Below, piece after piece: positions 23,905-32,669 of a DNA stretch of 64,000 nucleotides. The stretch covers positions 62,001-126,000 of the forward strand of contig NZ_ATVO01000008.1 of assembly GCF_000420765.1 (NCBI RefSeq), in the 5' to 3' direction. The DNA comes from Sandarakinorhabdus limnophila DSM 17366 (GTDB lineage Bacteria; Pseudomonadota; Alphaproteobacteria; Sphingomonadales; Sphingomonadaceae). The translations under genes and the position numbers were made by a program. The notes under the pieces are model-generated. The model was given only the letters and a program-made list of their open reading frames with translations. It had not been told where the DNA came from and did no database searches. How positions within the stretch are numbered: the first letter of the stretch is position 1; each line of letters begins with the position of its first letter.

Positions 23905-24156
23905 ATGAATCCGTTTGAAATGGTGGTGTTGATCGTGGCCATCGTCACGATTGGGAGAGTTCTTTCCAATCGCTACGGCGGCAAGGATCAGCGCCGCGCC
24001 TCCAAGGGCGAGCTGCCGGCGGCCGACAGCGGTGAGAATATGCGCCTGCAATCCGAAGTCGCCCGGCTGAACGACCGCATCCGCGTGCTGGAGCGCCTGG
24101 CCACCGATCCGGCCAAGCGGCTTTCCGATGAAATCGAATCCCTGAAGAACGATTGA
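23905..24156 (+). CDS. Psp-operon small membrane/coiled-coil protein 3
   Basis: 83 residues. N-terminal membrane helix (about 4-20, FEMVVLIVAIVTIGRVL), a basic stretch, then the shared block LNDRIRVLERLATDPAKR and ending LSDEIESLKND. Preceded by GGGAGG ribosome site. The repeat block is closest to that of protein 2. Function unknown. Confidence 0.85.
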   Translation: MNPFEMVVLIVAIVTIGRVLSNRYGGKDQRRASKGELPAADSGENMRLQSEVARLNDRIRVLERLATDPAKRLSDEIESLKND

Positions 24157-24173
24157 GCGAGAGGAGACACACC

Positions 24174-24407
24174 ATGCCCCCGGCTGATTCCCTCCTGATC
24201 CTGTCCACTGCCGCCCTCACCGGCCTGGCCCTCATCGGTGGCCTTGCCGCCTGGGGCTGGTCGGGCTGGCTGCGCCTGAAGCTGCGCGAGATCGAAGCCC
24301 GGCCGCAGCAGTCCGAACTGCCCGCCGTTGGCCAGCGCATCGACCTTGCCGACCTGAAGGAACGCATCCGCAAGCTGGAAGCCATCGCCGCAGGCGTTGA
24401 TTTGTAA
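24174..24407 (+). CDS. Psp-operon small membrane/coiled-coil protein 4
   Basis: 77 residues from the ATG at 24174, which follows a GAGAGGAG ribosome site; a TTG seven codons upstream overlapping the previous stop is less likely. Membrane helix at about 7-30, then LRLKLREIEARP and a shortened heptad block LKERIRKLEAIAAG. Lacks the LxxEIxxLK ending of proteins 1-3. Last gene of the psp operon before a strong hairpin. Confidence 0.82.
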   Translation: MPPADSLLILSTAALTGLALIGGLAAWGWSGWLRLKLREIEARPQQSELPAVGQRIDLADLKERIRKLEAIAAGVDL

Positions 24408-24411
24408 CCTT

Positions 24412-24447
24412 GACCGCAGCCCATTTGCCCCTTCATGGGCTGCGGTC
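24412..24447 (+). terminator. Perfect 13-bp hairpin between psp operon and sufE
   Basis: GACCGCAGCCCAT and ATGGGCTGCGGTC pair perfectly around a ten-base loop. The stem ends on the base before the sufE ATG. No T-run follows, so it is not a textbook intrinsic terminator; it could end or pause psp transcription, protect the psp message end, or reduce sufE initiation. Confidence 0.7.
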
Positions 24448-24870
24448 ATGGCAATCACCACTTTCGATGATGTCGAGGCGGAATTCGAAGCCTTCGACGA
24501 TTGGGACGACCGCTATCGGCTGATCATCGCGCTGGGCCAAGCCCTGCCGGCGATGGACCCGGCCTTGAAGACCGACGCCAACAAGGTGCGCGGTTGTGCC
24601 AGCCAGGTGTGGCTGCACCCCAGCCGTGAAGGCGACCTGCTGCGCTTTGCCGCCGACAGCGATGCCGCAATCGTAAAGGGTCTTGTGGCGCTGGTGCTGA
24701 TGCTGGCCGATGGACGCCGCCCGGCCGCGATTGATGCCGCCGAAATCAAGGCGCGGCTGGATGGCCTCGGCCTGTCGAAGCATCTCTCCTCCAACCGCAC
24801 GCAGGGCCTCGCCTCCATGATCGGTCGCATCGACGCGCTGGCGAAGCAGGCTCTTGGGGAAGCCGCATGA
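24448..24870 (+). CDS. sufE: Cysteine desulfuration protein SufE
   Basis: Sulfur-transfer partner of the SufS desulfurase in iron-sulfur cluster assembly. 140 residues with the family core DDRYRLIIALGQALPAMD and the sulfur-accepting loop VRGCASQVWL, whose cysteine is the acceptor. No Shine-Dalgarno is visible since the preceding bases form the hairpin stem. A different start is possible but this one gives the normal N-terminus. Its stop overlaps the next gene (ATGA). Confidence 0.93.
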   Translation: MAITTFDDVEAEFEAFDDWDDRYRLIIALGQALPAMDPALKTDANKVRGCASQVWLHPSREGDLLRFAADSDAAIVKGLVALVLMLADGRRPAAIDAAEIKARLDGLGLSKHLSSNRTQGLASMIGRIDALAKQALGEAA

Positions 24871-25319
24871 GCGAATTTGCCGATCAGGTGAGCCAGTTCA
24901 TGGGGCCGTTCCTGGGCCGCGTGCCGCACAACAAGCAACTGGGCCTGCGCTTCATGGCCAACGGCAACAATTGGGTGGAGTTGCAACTGCCCTATGCGCC
25001 GCATCTGCTGGTCGATCCTGATCACGGCATCTGGGCATCCGGCCCGATCATCACGCTGATGGATACGTGCGTCGGCATGGCCTCCATGCTCACCCGCGGC
25101 GCCTTTGAACCGCACGCCACGCTCGATCTGCGTACCGATTATGTGCGCAGCCCCAAGGCCGAAGCCACGGTGACGGCGCGCGGCGAATGTTACCGGATGA
25201 CCCGCCAGATCGCCTTCGTGCGCGGCTTGGCCCATGATGGCGACCTGGCTGATCCGATCGCGCACGTAACAGGCACCTTCATGTTTGCCGCCTCGAAACT
25301 GACCGGAGGCTGGCAATGA
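24867..25319 (+). CDS. PaaI-family hotdog thioesterase
   Basis: 150 residues, single hotdog fold with the helix segment GIWASGPIITLMDTCVGMA and the strand TLDLRTDYVRSPKAEA that are typical of the PaaI/4HBT group hydrolysing acyl- or aryl-CoA. Substrate unknown. Overlaps both neighbours by ATGA, so it is part of a sufE-thioesterase-thioesterase operon. Confidence 0.88.
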   Translation: MSEFADQVSQFMGPFLGRVPHNKQLGLRFMANGNNWVELQLPYAPHLLVDPDHGIWASGPIITLMDTCVGMASMLTRGAFEPHATLDLRTDYVRSPKAEATVTARGECYRMTRQIAFVRGLAHDGDLADPIAHVTGTFMFAASKLTGGWQ

Positions 25320-25753
25320 CCAGCCCCGCGCTTGCCACATTGCTCCGTCTGCCGAGCGGCCGGCTCGATCTGCTGCCCTATGCCGCCCTGCTCGATCTGT
25401 CGTTCGAACGGGTGGGCGAGGAATTGCAGCTGGTGATGCCCTTTGCCGAAACCCTGATCGGATCACCCGGCCGCCTGCACGGCGGCTCCATCGGCGGCCT
25501 GCTGGAACTGGCGGGTCTGCTCACCGTGATCGCCGCCCAGCCGGAAGGCGAAGCCCTGCCGCGCGTGCGCCCTGTCACCGTCACCGTTGATTTCATGCGC
25601 GAAGGCGCTTGCGTGGAAACCCGCGCGGCCGCCAGCATCACCAAGCTGGGCCGCCGCGTGGTGAATGTGCATGCGCAAGCCTGGCAGGGCAGCCGCGACA
25701 AGCCGATCGCGGCGGCGCACATCAATTTCGTGCTGGATTGGCCGGAGCGCTGA
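25316..25753 (+). CDS. PaaI-family hotdog thioesterase, second copy
   Basis: 145 residues. Carries the more standard PaaI motif LHGGSIGGLLELAG (active-site region H-G-G) and TVTVDFMREG. It is diverged from the preceding gene, which lacks the HGG motif, so the two may form a heteromer or have different substrates. Ends in a complex hairpin. Confidence 0.88.
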   Translation: MTSPALATLLRLPSGRLDLLPYAALLDLSFERVGEELQLVMPFAETLIGSPGRLHGGSIGGLLELAGLLTVIAAQPEGEALPRVRPVTVTVDFMREGACVETRAAASITKLGRRVVNVHAQAWQGSRDKPIAAAHINFVLDWPER

Positions 25754-25822
25754 CCAATCAGAAGAAGAAGGCCTCCGGCGGGCAGGGGCTGAGCCCCTGC
25801 ACCCACCTTCGTTTGGTCAGCG
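25748..25822. terminator. Nested hairpin between convergent genes
   Basis: An outer pair CGCTGACCAA (25748-25757) and TTGGTCAGCG (25813-25822) encloses an inner stem GCAGGGGC-TGA-GCCCCTGC (25782-25800). The outer arms reach into the last codons of both facing genes. It probably stops transcription from both sides. Confidence 0.7.
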
Positions 25823-26887
25823 TTGAGGCTGGGCCAGTGCCTTGACCGCCGCTGCGGTTGAATCGCTGAACAGGCCATCGATACCGGTGGCGAGATAGGT
25901 GCGGATTTCACTGTCCACATCGCCCGCTGCGCGCGGATCGGGGCCGGATTTCAGGCCTTCGGGCAGGAAATAATTCTCCGGACGGAACGTCCAGGGATGC
26001 ACTTCCAGCCCCACCGCATGGGCATCGCGCACCAGGCTTGTGGGCTGGGCCAGCCGGCCGTCGGGCCCGCGCGGGATGATCATCACCCGTTCCGGGCCGA
26101 TGCCAGCGGCATAAGCCGCAACTGCCTTCAGCCCTTCGGCACTGGCCAGCGCGGCATAGTCATAGCCATCAGCTGATTTGCCGGTTGATCCCATCAGCTG
26201 GATCAGCCGCACGCCGGTCTGGCCTTTCAGGGCCTTCAGATTGTCGACTTCAAAGCTCTGGATGAACACGGGCGCCTCGCGCGTGGTCCAGCCGGCCGCG
26301 GCCAGTTCGCGCAGCAGCACCGGCTCCAGCGGCAGGCCAATAGCGCGGAAATAAGTCGGATGCTTGGTTTCCGGATAGATGCCGATCGTCCGCCCAGTGC
26401 GAGATGAAGCGGATTTGGCCAGCGCGATGATCTCGGCCAGCGTGGGGATTTCGAACTGGCCATCAAACGCCGCATTGGCCGGGCGCAACTGCGGCAGGCG
26501 TTCTTTCGCCCGCAGCGTCTTCAGTTCGGCCAAGGTGAAATCCTCGGTGAACCAGCCGGTCATCGCTTCGCCATCGATGGTCTTGGTCGCCTTGCGGGCA
26601 GCAAACTCCGCCCGGGTGGCCACATCGGTGGTGCCACTGATCTCGTTCTCGTGCCGGGCCACCAGCTGATGATCCTTGGTCGGCACAAGGTCCGGTTCGA
26701 TGAAATCGGCGCCCTGTTCGATGGCGCGTTCATAGGCGGCCAGCGTGTGTTCCGGCCGCTCGGCACTGGCGCCGCGATGCGCGATGATGATCGGCGGGGC
26801 TGGCGGCCCAACCGGAACGGGCGCGGGTTTCAAGGGGGCAGCAGCCATCAGCAACACCATTAGCGGAGCAAGGATCATGCGCATCAT
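25817..26887 (-). CDS. Periplasmic glycerophosphodiester phosphodiesterase
   Basis: Hydrolyses glycerophosphodiesters to sn-glycerol 3-phosphate and an alcohol. 356 residues with an N-terminal signal peptide (MILAPLMVLLMAAAPLKPAP region), then the TIM-barrel GDPD core: IIIAHRGASAERPEHTLAAY gives HR and EHT, and DFIEPDLVPTKDHQLVARHE gives the catalytic E, D and H. This matches GlpQ-type secreted enzymes. The frame also allows Met3 as start. Confidence 0.93.
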   Translation of the reverse strand: MMRMILAPLMVLLMAAAPLKPAPVPVGPPAPPIIIAHRGASAERPEHTLAAYERAIEQGADFIEPDLVPTKDHQLVARHENEISGTTDVATRAEFAARKATKTIDGEAMTGWFTEDFTLAELKTLRAKERLPQLRPANAAFDGQFEIPTLAEIIALAKSASSRTGRTIGIYPETKHPTYFRAIGLPLEPVLLRELAAAGWTTREAPVFIQSFEVDNLKALKGQTGVRLIQLMGSTGKSADGYDYAALASAEGLKAVAAYAAGIGPERVMIIPRGPDGRLAQPTSLVRDAHAVGLEVHPWTFRPENYFLPEGLKSGPDPRAAGDVDSEIRTYLATGIDGLFSDSTAAAVKALAQPQR

Positions 26888-27019
26888 TCCTAACCCCTAG
26901 CCGGCCAGCGTGACAGGAAAAAGGCGCGCTCGGCACCGGTGCCGGGCCGGCACGAAATCAGTCTGACCGACGGGCGGACAACCTATGACCGGGTGCGGGT
27001 GACGGTGCGGTGAGCGCCG
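26888..27019. other. Intergenic region between pgl and the phosphodiesterase gene
   Basis: 132 bp. It holds a palindrome GTGCCGG-G-CCGGCAC (26939-26953), a possible terminator of pgl without T-run. On the plus strand a frame closes at 27013 with the peptide end TDGRTTYDRVRVTVR, which may be a remnant but has no start or partner. Confidence 0.35.
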
Positions 27020-27721
27020 TTAGGGGCACCAGTGGATGTCGATGTCCATGTCCAGCTCGGCCAGCAGGCGGCCGATCGGGAGCGTGCTGCTCGCGCCTTG
27101 CTTCAGCGCCTGTTCCACGACCTTGCGCTTGGCCTTGCCCTGTAGCACCAACGTGACGGTGCGGGCCGTCACCAATGTGGGGCCCGTAAGAGTCACGCGA
27201 TTCACCGGGGCGTTAGCGGGCAGCGGATCGGGGCGCACGCCCAGCGCACGACGCGCCTTGGGACCAGCAATGGCGGCATCGAAATCCGGGCCGGGGAAGA
27301 TGGAGGCGGTGTGGCCGTCTTCACCCATACCCAGCCATGCCACATCGAGCGGCCAATCGAATTCGGCGATGCGTTCGTCCGCTGCGCGACCAGCGGCGAC
27401 CGGATCCTTCTCGCCAGCCGTCAACGGCACCACGCGGGCCTTTTTCGGAAGGAACAGGCGTGCCAGCGCGCCGGCATTGGACATTGGATCGGTCACCGGT
27501 ACCAGCCGGTCATCGGTGGGCAGGATGGTCACATCAGCCCATTCGATCTTCATGTCGGCCAGCAGCTTCAGCGCCGGCAGCGGGGTGGCACCACCGGGAA
27601 ACGCGACCAGCGCCCGGCCTCGGGCTTCCAGCGCCTGGCCGATGATATAGGCGATGTCGCCGGCTACGGCCTCGGCCATCTCGTCGGCGTCGTCATATTC
27701 CCACCATTCGGCATCAATCAC
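27020..27721 (-). CDS. pgl: 6-phosphogluconolactonase
   Basis: Hydrolyses 6-phosphogluconolactone in the oxidative pentose phosphate/Entner-Doudoroff route. 233 residues, sugar isomerase-like fold with ALVAFPGGATPLPALKLLAD near the N-terminus, TILPTDDRLVPVTDPMSN and LGMGEDGHTASIFPG, all diagnostic for DevB/Pgl. GTG start. zwf and edd are not adjacent here. Confidence 0.93.
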   Translation of the reverse strand: MIDAEWWEYDDADEMAEAVAGDIAYIIGQALEARGRALVAFPGGATPLPALKLLADMKIEWADVTILPTDDRLVPVTDPMSNAGALARLFLPKKARVVPLTAGEKDPVAAGRAADERIAEFDWPLDVAWLGMGEDGHTASIFPGPDFDAAIAGPKARRALGVRPDPLPANAPVNRVTLTGPTLVTARTVTLVLQGKAKRKVVEQALKQGASSTLPIGRLLAELDMDIDIHWCP

Positions 27722-27724
27722 GCA

Positions 27725-28498
27725 TCATTCTCCAGAAACGGGCACGGTGTAGTTGAGGCCGAGCCGGCCGCCGTCCGCATAGATGGTCTCGCCGGTAATG
27801 TAACTGGCGTCGTCGCTCAACAGGAAGGCGGCGATGGCGGCGATTTCTTCCGGCTCACCGGCGCGGCCCATTGGCGTGCGCGACATGATCTGGCGGCGAG
27901 CTTCTTCGCTGGCCATCACCGCCTGTTTGGCGAGATCAGTAAGGATGGTGCCCGGCCCGATGCCGACCACGCGAATATTGTGCGGCGCCAGCGCGATGGC
28001 GGTGTTCTTCGTCAACTGGTTCAGCCCGCCCTTGGCGACGTTGTAGGCCAGCAGCGCCGGGATGGTGAGCACGGCATTCACACTGGACATGTTGACGACC
28101 ACGCCGCCGCCGGCCGCGATCAGGTGCGGTGCGGCCAGTTGCGTGGCGTGGAAGGCGGCCGTGAGATTGGTGGCGATGACGCGGTCGAACTGCTCGGGCG
28201 TTTCGGTGAGGATGTCGCCCTTCACCGCGATGCCGGCATTGTTGATCAGGCCATCAAGGCCGCCCCAGCGCTCCACGGTGGCGGTGATGGCCGCTTCGAT
28301 CTGATCGCGGCTGGTCACGTCGCAATGGATGAAGGCGGCCGCCTCGCCCAGCTCGGCAGCCCGCTCCCCGCCTTCTGCCAGCACATCGGCCAGCATCACC
28401 CGCGCGCCTTCGGCGACCAGCCGCGTGGCGATGGCGAGGCCGATGCCGCGGGCGGCCCCGGTGATGAGATAGCGGCGGTCAGAAAGTCGATGGCTCAT
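27725..28498 (-). CDS. Short-chain dehydrogenase/reductase
   Basis: 257 residues, classical SDR: cofactor motif TGAARGIGLA at about residues 14-23, NNAG at the end of strand 4, catalytic Ser in NMSSVNAVL, and YNVAKGG giving Tyr and Lys. The close DGGRLG ending is typical of glucose/3-oxoacyl dehydrogenase-like enzymes. Substrate cannot be told. Three bases upstream of pgl and in the same direction. Confidence 0.88.
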   Translation of the reverse strand: MSHRLSDRRYLITGAARGIGLAIATRLVAEGARVMLADVLAEGGERAAELGEAAAFIHCDVTSRDQIEAAITATVERWGGLDGLINNAGIAVKGDILTETPEQFDRVIATNLTAAFHATQLAAPHLIAAGGGVVVNMSSVNAVLTIPALLAYNVAKGGLNQLTKNTAIALAPHNIRVVGIGPGTILTDLAKQAVMASEEARRQIMSRTPMGRAGEPEEIAAIAAFLLSDDASYITGETIYADGGRLGLNYTVPVSGE

Positions 28499-28537
28499 GC
28501 TGGCGGCTTAGCGCAGCCAGCGGCGTGACGGCCAGCC

Positions 28538-29680
28538 CTATTCGGTCAGTTCGCTCCACACGCCCTTGAGCTTGTCGAAGAAGCCCTGACTCTTCGGCGT
28601 GTTGCGGCCGCCTTCGGTGCCTTCGATGGCGCGGAATTCTTCCAGCAGTTCGCGTTGCCGGGCGGTGAGCTTGACCGGGGTTTCCACTTCGACCTGGATG
28701 ACCAGATCGCCGGCGCCGCCGCCGTTCAGACTGGGCATGCCCTTGCCGCGCACGCGGAACTGCTTGGCGGTCTGGGTACCGGCGGGGATCTTGATCGTCG
28801 TCTGCTGCTTGTCAAGGCTGGGCACATCAATCTCGCCGCCCAGTGCGGCCAGGGTAATCGACAGCGGCGCGATGGCATAAAGCGTGGTGCCGTCGCGCTT
28901 GAACACGTCATGCGATTTCAGGTGGACAAAGATATAGAGATCGCCCGCCGGGCCACCGCGCGTACCGGCCTCGCCTTCACCCGCCACCCGGATGCGGGTG
29001 CCGTCGTCCACGCCCTTTGGCACGTTGACGTTGATGGTCTTCTGCTGTTCCACCCGGCCGGCGCCGCCGCAGCTGTCGCACGGATCGGCGATCACCTGGC
29101 CCTGGCCGTGGCAGGCTGGGCAGGTGCGTTCCACCATGAACAGGCCCTGGCGCATACCAACGCGGCCATTGCCGCCACAGGTGGTGCAGGCGCGGGCCGA
29201 GGTGCCGGGCTTGGCGCCATTGCCGCCGCAGGGCTTGCAGGCTGCAGCGACATCGATGGTCAGTGTCGCCTGACGGCCATTATAGGCCTCCTCCAGCGAC
29301 ATTTCGAGATCGTAGCGCAGATCGCTGCCGCGCGTCGGCCCACCACGCCTGCCACGGCCACCGCCGCCGCCCATGAATTCGCCGAACACGCTTTCGAAGA
29401 TATCGGCAAAACCGCCGAAATCCTGAGCGCCGCCACCGCCGCCCCCACCTTGCCGGAAAGCAGCATGGCCAAAGCGATCGTACGCGGCCCGCTTCTGCGG
29501 ATCCTTCAGCACGTCATAGGCTTCGCTGATCGATTTGAACTTCTGCTCGGCGGTGGCATCGCCGGGGTTCTTGTCCGGATGCCATTTCATCGCCAGCCGG
29601 CGATAGGCGGATTTCAGCACCGCCTCGTCGGCACCGCGTTCCACCTCCAGGAGTTCATAAAAGTCGATTTCGGTGGCCAT
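28538..29680 (-). CDS. dnaJ: Chaperone protein DnaJ
   Basis: Hsp40 co-chaperone that delivers clients to DnaK and stimulates its ATPase. 380 residues: J domain with HPD in [11 protein letters not shown] near residue 33, Gly/Phe-rich linker with [12 protein letters not shown], four zinc-binding repeats ([32 protein letters not shown]), then the client-binding C-terminal domains. Downstream of dnaK, same strand, separated by a hairpin. Confidence 0.97.
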   Translation of the reverse strand: MATEIDFYELLEVERGADEAVLKSAYRRLAMKWHPDKNPGDATAEQKFKSISEAYDVLKDPQKRAAYDRFGHAAFRQGGGGGGGAQDFGGFADIFESVFGEFMGGGGGRGRRGGPTRGSDLRYDLEMSLEEAYNGRQATLTIDVAAACKPCGGNGAKPGTSARACTTCGGNGRVGMRQGLFMVERTCPACHGQGQVIADPCDSCGGAGRVEQQKTINVNVPKGVDDGTRIRVAGEGEAGTRGGPAGDLYIFVHLKSHDVFKRDGTTLYAIAPLSITLAALGGEIDVPSLDKQQTTIKIPAGTQTAKQFRVRGKGMPSLNGGGAGDLVIQVEVETPVKLTARQRELLEEFRAIEGTEGGRNTPKSQGFFDKLKGVWSELTE

Positions 29681-29708
29681 GCTTCAGTCGCCCCACAACA
29701 AACGCAGA

Positions 29709-29736
29709 AGTGCGCCCGCATCGCTGCGGGCGCACT
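29709..29736 (-). terminator. Hairpin between dnaK and dnaJ
   Basis: AGTGCGCCCGCA and TGCGGGCGCACT form a perfect 12-bp stem with a four-base loop in the dnaK-dnaJ spacer. Without a T-run it may act as partial terminator or as an RNA-stabilising stem that makes DnaK more abundant than DnaJ. Confidence 0.65.
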
Positions 29737-29748
29737 CCGGCGACTGAC

Positions 29749-31650
29749 TTACTTCTTGTTCTCGTCCACGTCGGTGAACTCAGCGTCCACCACGTCGTCG
29801 CTGGACGGCTTGGCTTCGCTGCCGGCGGGGTCGGCATTTGCCTGCTCGGCCTGATACACGGCCTCGCCCAGCTTCATGGCGACCTGGCCCAGCGCCTGCA
29901 CCTTGGCGTTGATGGCATCGGCATCGCCCGAATCCAGCACCGCCTTCACATCAGCGACGGCGGCTTCGATGCTGGCCTTCACATCCGGGCCAACCTTGTC
30001 GCCGTGCTCGACCAGCTGGCGTTCCGTCGAGTGCACAAGGCTGTCGGCCTGGTTGCGGGCTTCGGCGGCGGCGCGGCGCTTCTTGTCTTCCTCGGCAAAG
30101 GCCTCGGCATCGCGCACCATCTTGTCGATATCGTCCTTGGAAAGGCCGCCCGACGGCTGGATGCGGATCTGCTGTTCCTTGCCGGTGCCCTTGTCCTTGG
30201 CGTTGACCGAAACAAGGCCGTTGGCATCGATGTCGAAGGTCACTTCGATCTGCGGCACACCGCGCGGGGCGGGCGGAATGCCAACCAGATCGAACTGGCC
30301 AAGGATCTTGTTGTCCGCCGCCATTTCGCGCTCACCCTGGAACACCCGGATGGTCACGGCCGACTGATTGTCGTCGGCGGTGGAATAGACCTGGCTCTTC
30401 TTGGTCGGGATCGTGGTGTTGCGATCGATCATGCGGGTGAACACGCCGCCCAGCGTTTCGATGCCCAGCGACAGCGGGGTCACATCGAGCAGCAGCACAT
30501 CCTTCACGTCGCCCTGCAGCACGCCGGCCTGGATGGCGGCGCCCATGGCCACCACTTCATCCGGGTTGACGCTGGTGTTGGGCTCCTTGCCGAACAAGTC
30601 CTTCACGAACTGGCGCACGCGCGGCATGCGGGTCATGCCGCCCACCAGGATGACTTCATCCAGATCACCGGCCTTCACGCCGGCTTCCTTGATGGCATCC
30701 AGGCACGGCTTCCGGGTGCGCTCGATCAGGTCGAGCACCAGCTTTTCCAGATCGGTGCGGGTGATGTTCTTGACGAGGTGCTTCGGCCCGTTCTGATCGG
30801 CGGTGATGAAGGGCAGGTTCACTTCGGTCGCGGCCGAGGACGACAGCTCGATCTTGGCCTTTTCCGCGGCTTCCTTCAGGCGCTGCAGAGCCAGCTTGTC
30901 CTTGGTCAGGTCGATGCCTTCGGCCTTCTTGAAATCGGCCGACAGGAATTCCACCAGCTTGGCGTCAAAGTCTTCGCCGCCCAGGAAGGTGTCACCGGAG
31001 GTCGACTTCACTTCGAACACGCCATCGCCCAGTTCGAGGATGGAGATATCGAAGGTACCGCCACCAAGGTCATAGACGGCGATGGTCTTGGCGTCGTTCT
31101 TCTTGTCGAGGCCATAAGCCAGCGCAGCGGCGGTCGGCTCGTTGATGATGCGCAGCACTTCAAGGCCGGCGATCTTGCCGGCGTCCTTGGTGGCCTGGCG
31201 TTGGGCGTCGTTGAAATAGGCCGGCACGGTGATCACGGCCTGGGTCACGGTTTCGCCCAGATAGGCTTCAGCCGTTTCCTTCATCTTTTGCAGGATGAAG
31301 GCGGAAATCTGCGACGGGCTATAATCCTGGCCGCCGGCATTCACCCAGGCATCGCCATTGGTGCCGCGCGCGATGGTGTAGGGCACCAGGCCAGAATCCT
31401 TGGTGGTCAGCGGATCGTCAAAACGGCGGCCGATCAGACGCTTCACGGCAAAGACGGTGTTGGACGGGTTGGTGACGGCCTGGCGCTTGGCCGGCTGGCC
31501 CACAAGGCGCTCACCATCCTTGGTGAACGCGACCTGCGACGGCGTGGTGCGCGCGCCTTCGGCATTTTCGATCACCTTCGGCGCAGAGCCTTCCATCACG
31601 GCCACGCAGCTGTTGGTGGTGCCCAAATCGATCCCGATAACTTTCGCCAT
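29749..31650 (-). CDS. dnaK: Chaperone protein DnaK (Hsp70)
   Basis: ATP-dependent chaperone. 633 residues, full length. N-terminal ATPase begins [20 protein letters not shown], has the phosphate motif [16 protein letters not shown] and [14 protein letters not shown]; the peptide-binding domain starts at [14 protein letters not shown]; the C-terminal lid ends in acidic [15 protein letters not shown]. The start has GGAAGTGACAGACC upstream as a plausible ribosome site. Confidence 0.98.
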   Translation of the reverse strand: MAKVIGIDLGTTNSCVAVMEGSAPKVIENAEGARTTPSQVAFTKDGERLVGQPAKRQAVTNPSNTVFAVKRLIGRRFDDPLTTKDSGLVPYTIARGTNGDAWVNAGGQDYSPSQISAFILQKMKETAEAYLGETVTQAVITVPAYFNDAQRQATKDAGKIAGLEVLRIINEPTAAALAYGLDKKNDAKTIAVYDLGGGTFDISILELGDGVFEVKSTSGDTFLGGEDFDAKLVEFLSADFKKAEGIDLTKDKLALQRLKEAAEKAKIELSSSAATEVNLPFITADQNGPKHLVKNITRTDLEKLVLDLIERTRKPCLDAIKEAGVKAGDLDEVILVGGMTRMPRVRQFVKDLFGKEPNTSVNPDEVVAMGAAIQAGVLQGDVKDVLLLDVTPLSLGIETLGGVFTRMIDRNTTIPTKKSQVYSTADDNQSAVTIRVFQGEREMAADNKILGQFDLVGIPPAPRGVPQIEVTFDIDANGLVSVNAKDKGTGKEQQIRIQPSGGLSKDDIDKMVRDAEAFAEEDKKRRAAAEARNQADSLVHSTERQLVEHGDKVGPDVKASIEAAVADVKAVLDSGDADAINAKVQALGQVAMKLGEAVYQAEQANADPAGSEAKPSSDDVVDAEFTDVDENKK

Positions 31651-31771
31651 GGTCTGTCACTTCCTGTTCTGTGGGCCCGAACCCCAAGCGCCCCATGAAG
31701 GCAGCGCGGCACGGTCCGTCCCCGGTTGATGCTGTTGGCCGGTGCCCCGACCGATGAATGTCGTAACGGCG

Positions 31772-31799
31772 ATATAGGAAGCGATTCCGGGGCTGCAAG
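31772..31799 (-). promoter_or_regulatory. Heat-shock (sigma-32 type) promoter of dnaK
   Basis: On the minus strand CTTG (31799-31796) and CCTATAT (31778-31772) are 17 bases apart. This agrees with the alphaproteobacterial RpoH pattern CTTG-N17/18-CYTATNT. The site is about 125 bp before the dnaK ATG. Confidence 0.7.
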
Positions 31800-31829
31800 A
31801 CGGCGGCGATGCGATTAACTGCACAGGTG

Positions 31830-32300
31830 ATGTCGAATCCCCACCCTGCGACCATCCGCGCGCTGACCAGCGCCGAGATTGAACTGGCCGCCAGCGTGTT
31901 CGGGCCGGCGCTGGATGTGGCTGCGGTCACTGTGCGGCGCGCCAAGTTCTGGGCGCTGCACCCGTGGTGGGTGACGATGGCGCCCGATGGCCATGTCTGG
32001 TGCCATCCCAATGGTTTCAACTGGGCAGCCGATTATGCAGCCGAGCCGGTTTCGGCCCAGGCGCATCTCATCCACGAACTGGTGCATGTCTGGCAGGTTC
32101 AGACCGGCGGGCACCTGGCGCTGCGCCGGCCGCCCTTTGCGCGCTATGGCTATGCCATCACGCCGGGCAAGCCGTTCCACCGCTACGGCATCGAACAACA
32201 GGCCTGCATCGTTGAACATGCCTTCCGGGCGCGGGCCAGGAACGACGACGAAACGCTGGCGCGGCTCGCGCCGATCCTGCCCTTTCCCGGCTGGGGATAG
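31830..32300 (+). CDS. Vgr-related protein with a HELVH zinc-peptidase-like motif
   Basis: 156 residues from the ATG at 31830 (an ATG at 31809 is in frame; neither has a clear ribosome site). The start ALTSAEIELAASVFGPALD and middle AQAHLIHELVHVWQVQ are like small proteins labelled 'vgr related' in sphingomonads. HELVH fits the HExxH zinc motif, but the gluzincin/metzincin third ligand is not evident. No signal peptide. Function unknown; divergent from dnaK. Confidence 0.75.
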   Translation: MSNPHPATIRALTSAEIELAASVFGPALDVAAVTVRRAKFWALHPWWVTMAPDGHVWCHPNGFNWAADYAAEPVSAQAHLIHELVHVWQVQTGGHLALRRPPFARYGYAITPGKPFHRYGIEQQACIVEHAFRARARNDDETLARLAPILPFPGWG

Positions 32301-32306
32301 AGCCCG

Positions 32307-32669
32307 TCAGGCGTAGCCGCGCTCGCGCTGGATGGTCAGGTCGCACGGCCGGCACAGCACCCGCACATTGCCATCAACATCGCCCTTCTCGGAGGCCAGA
32401 CGGTCAAGCACGGTGTCATGCTCCGGCAACGGCTTGGCGCAGATGGCGCATTGGCCGTTCTGCGCCTTGGCCGTGCGTGCCTTCAGCGACTGGCGGGCGT
32501 TGGGCTTGCCGCGCTCGTCATAGGTCAATTCCTTGTAGATCTTGCGGTTGAGGGCAAAGCGCAGCCGCTCGTCCTCTCCCGCCGCTTCGTCAATGCGCGC
32601 CCTGAATTCGGCCAACAGGGTGCGGGCGACGGCCAGTTCGGCCTCGTCCAGGGTGCGATTGATCGTCAT
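32307..32669 (-). CDS. HNH-like zinc-finger protein, degenerate active site
   Basis: 120 residues from the ATG at 32669, which overlaps the upstream oxidoreductase stop (ATGA). The N-terminal half is a charged helix region; the C-terminal half has CAICAKPL and CRPC, a four-cysteine zinc site framing VDGNVRVLC as in HNH nucleases. The usual catalytic D-H pair is not visible (VLDRLAS instead), so nuclease activity is doubtful. Function unknown. Confidence 0.75.
   Translation of the reverse strand: MTINRTLDEAELAVARTLLAEFRARIDEAAGEDERLRFALNRKIYKELTYDERGKPNARQSLKARTAKAQNGQCAICAKPLPEHDTVLDRLASEKGDVDGNVRVLCRPCDLTIQRERGYA

Noticed and set aside
26888-27019. Possible tail of a lost gene (peptide end TDGRTTYDRVRVTVR)
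   Set aside because: Too short, no start codon or recognised family; recorded only as part of the intergenic region.
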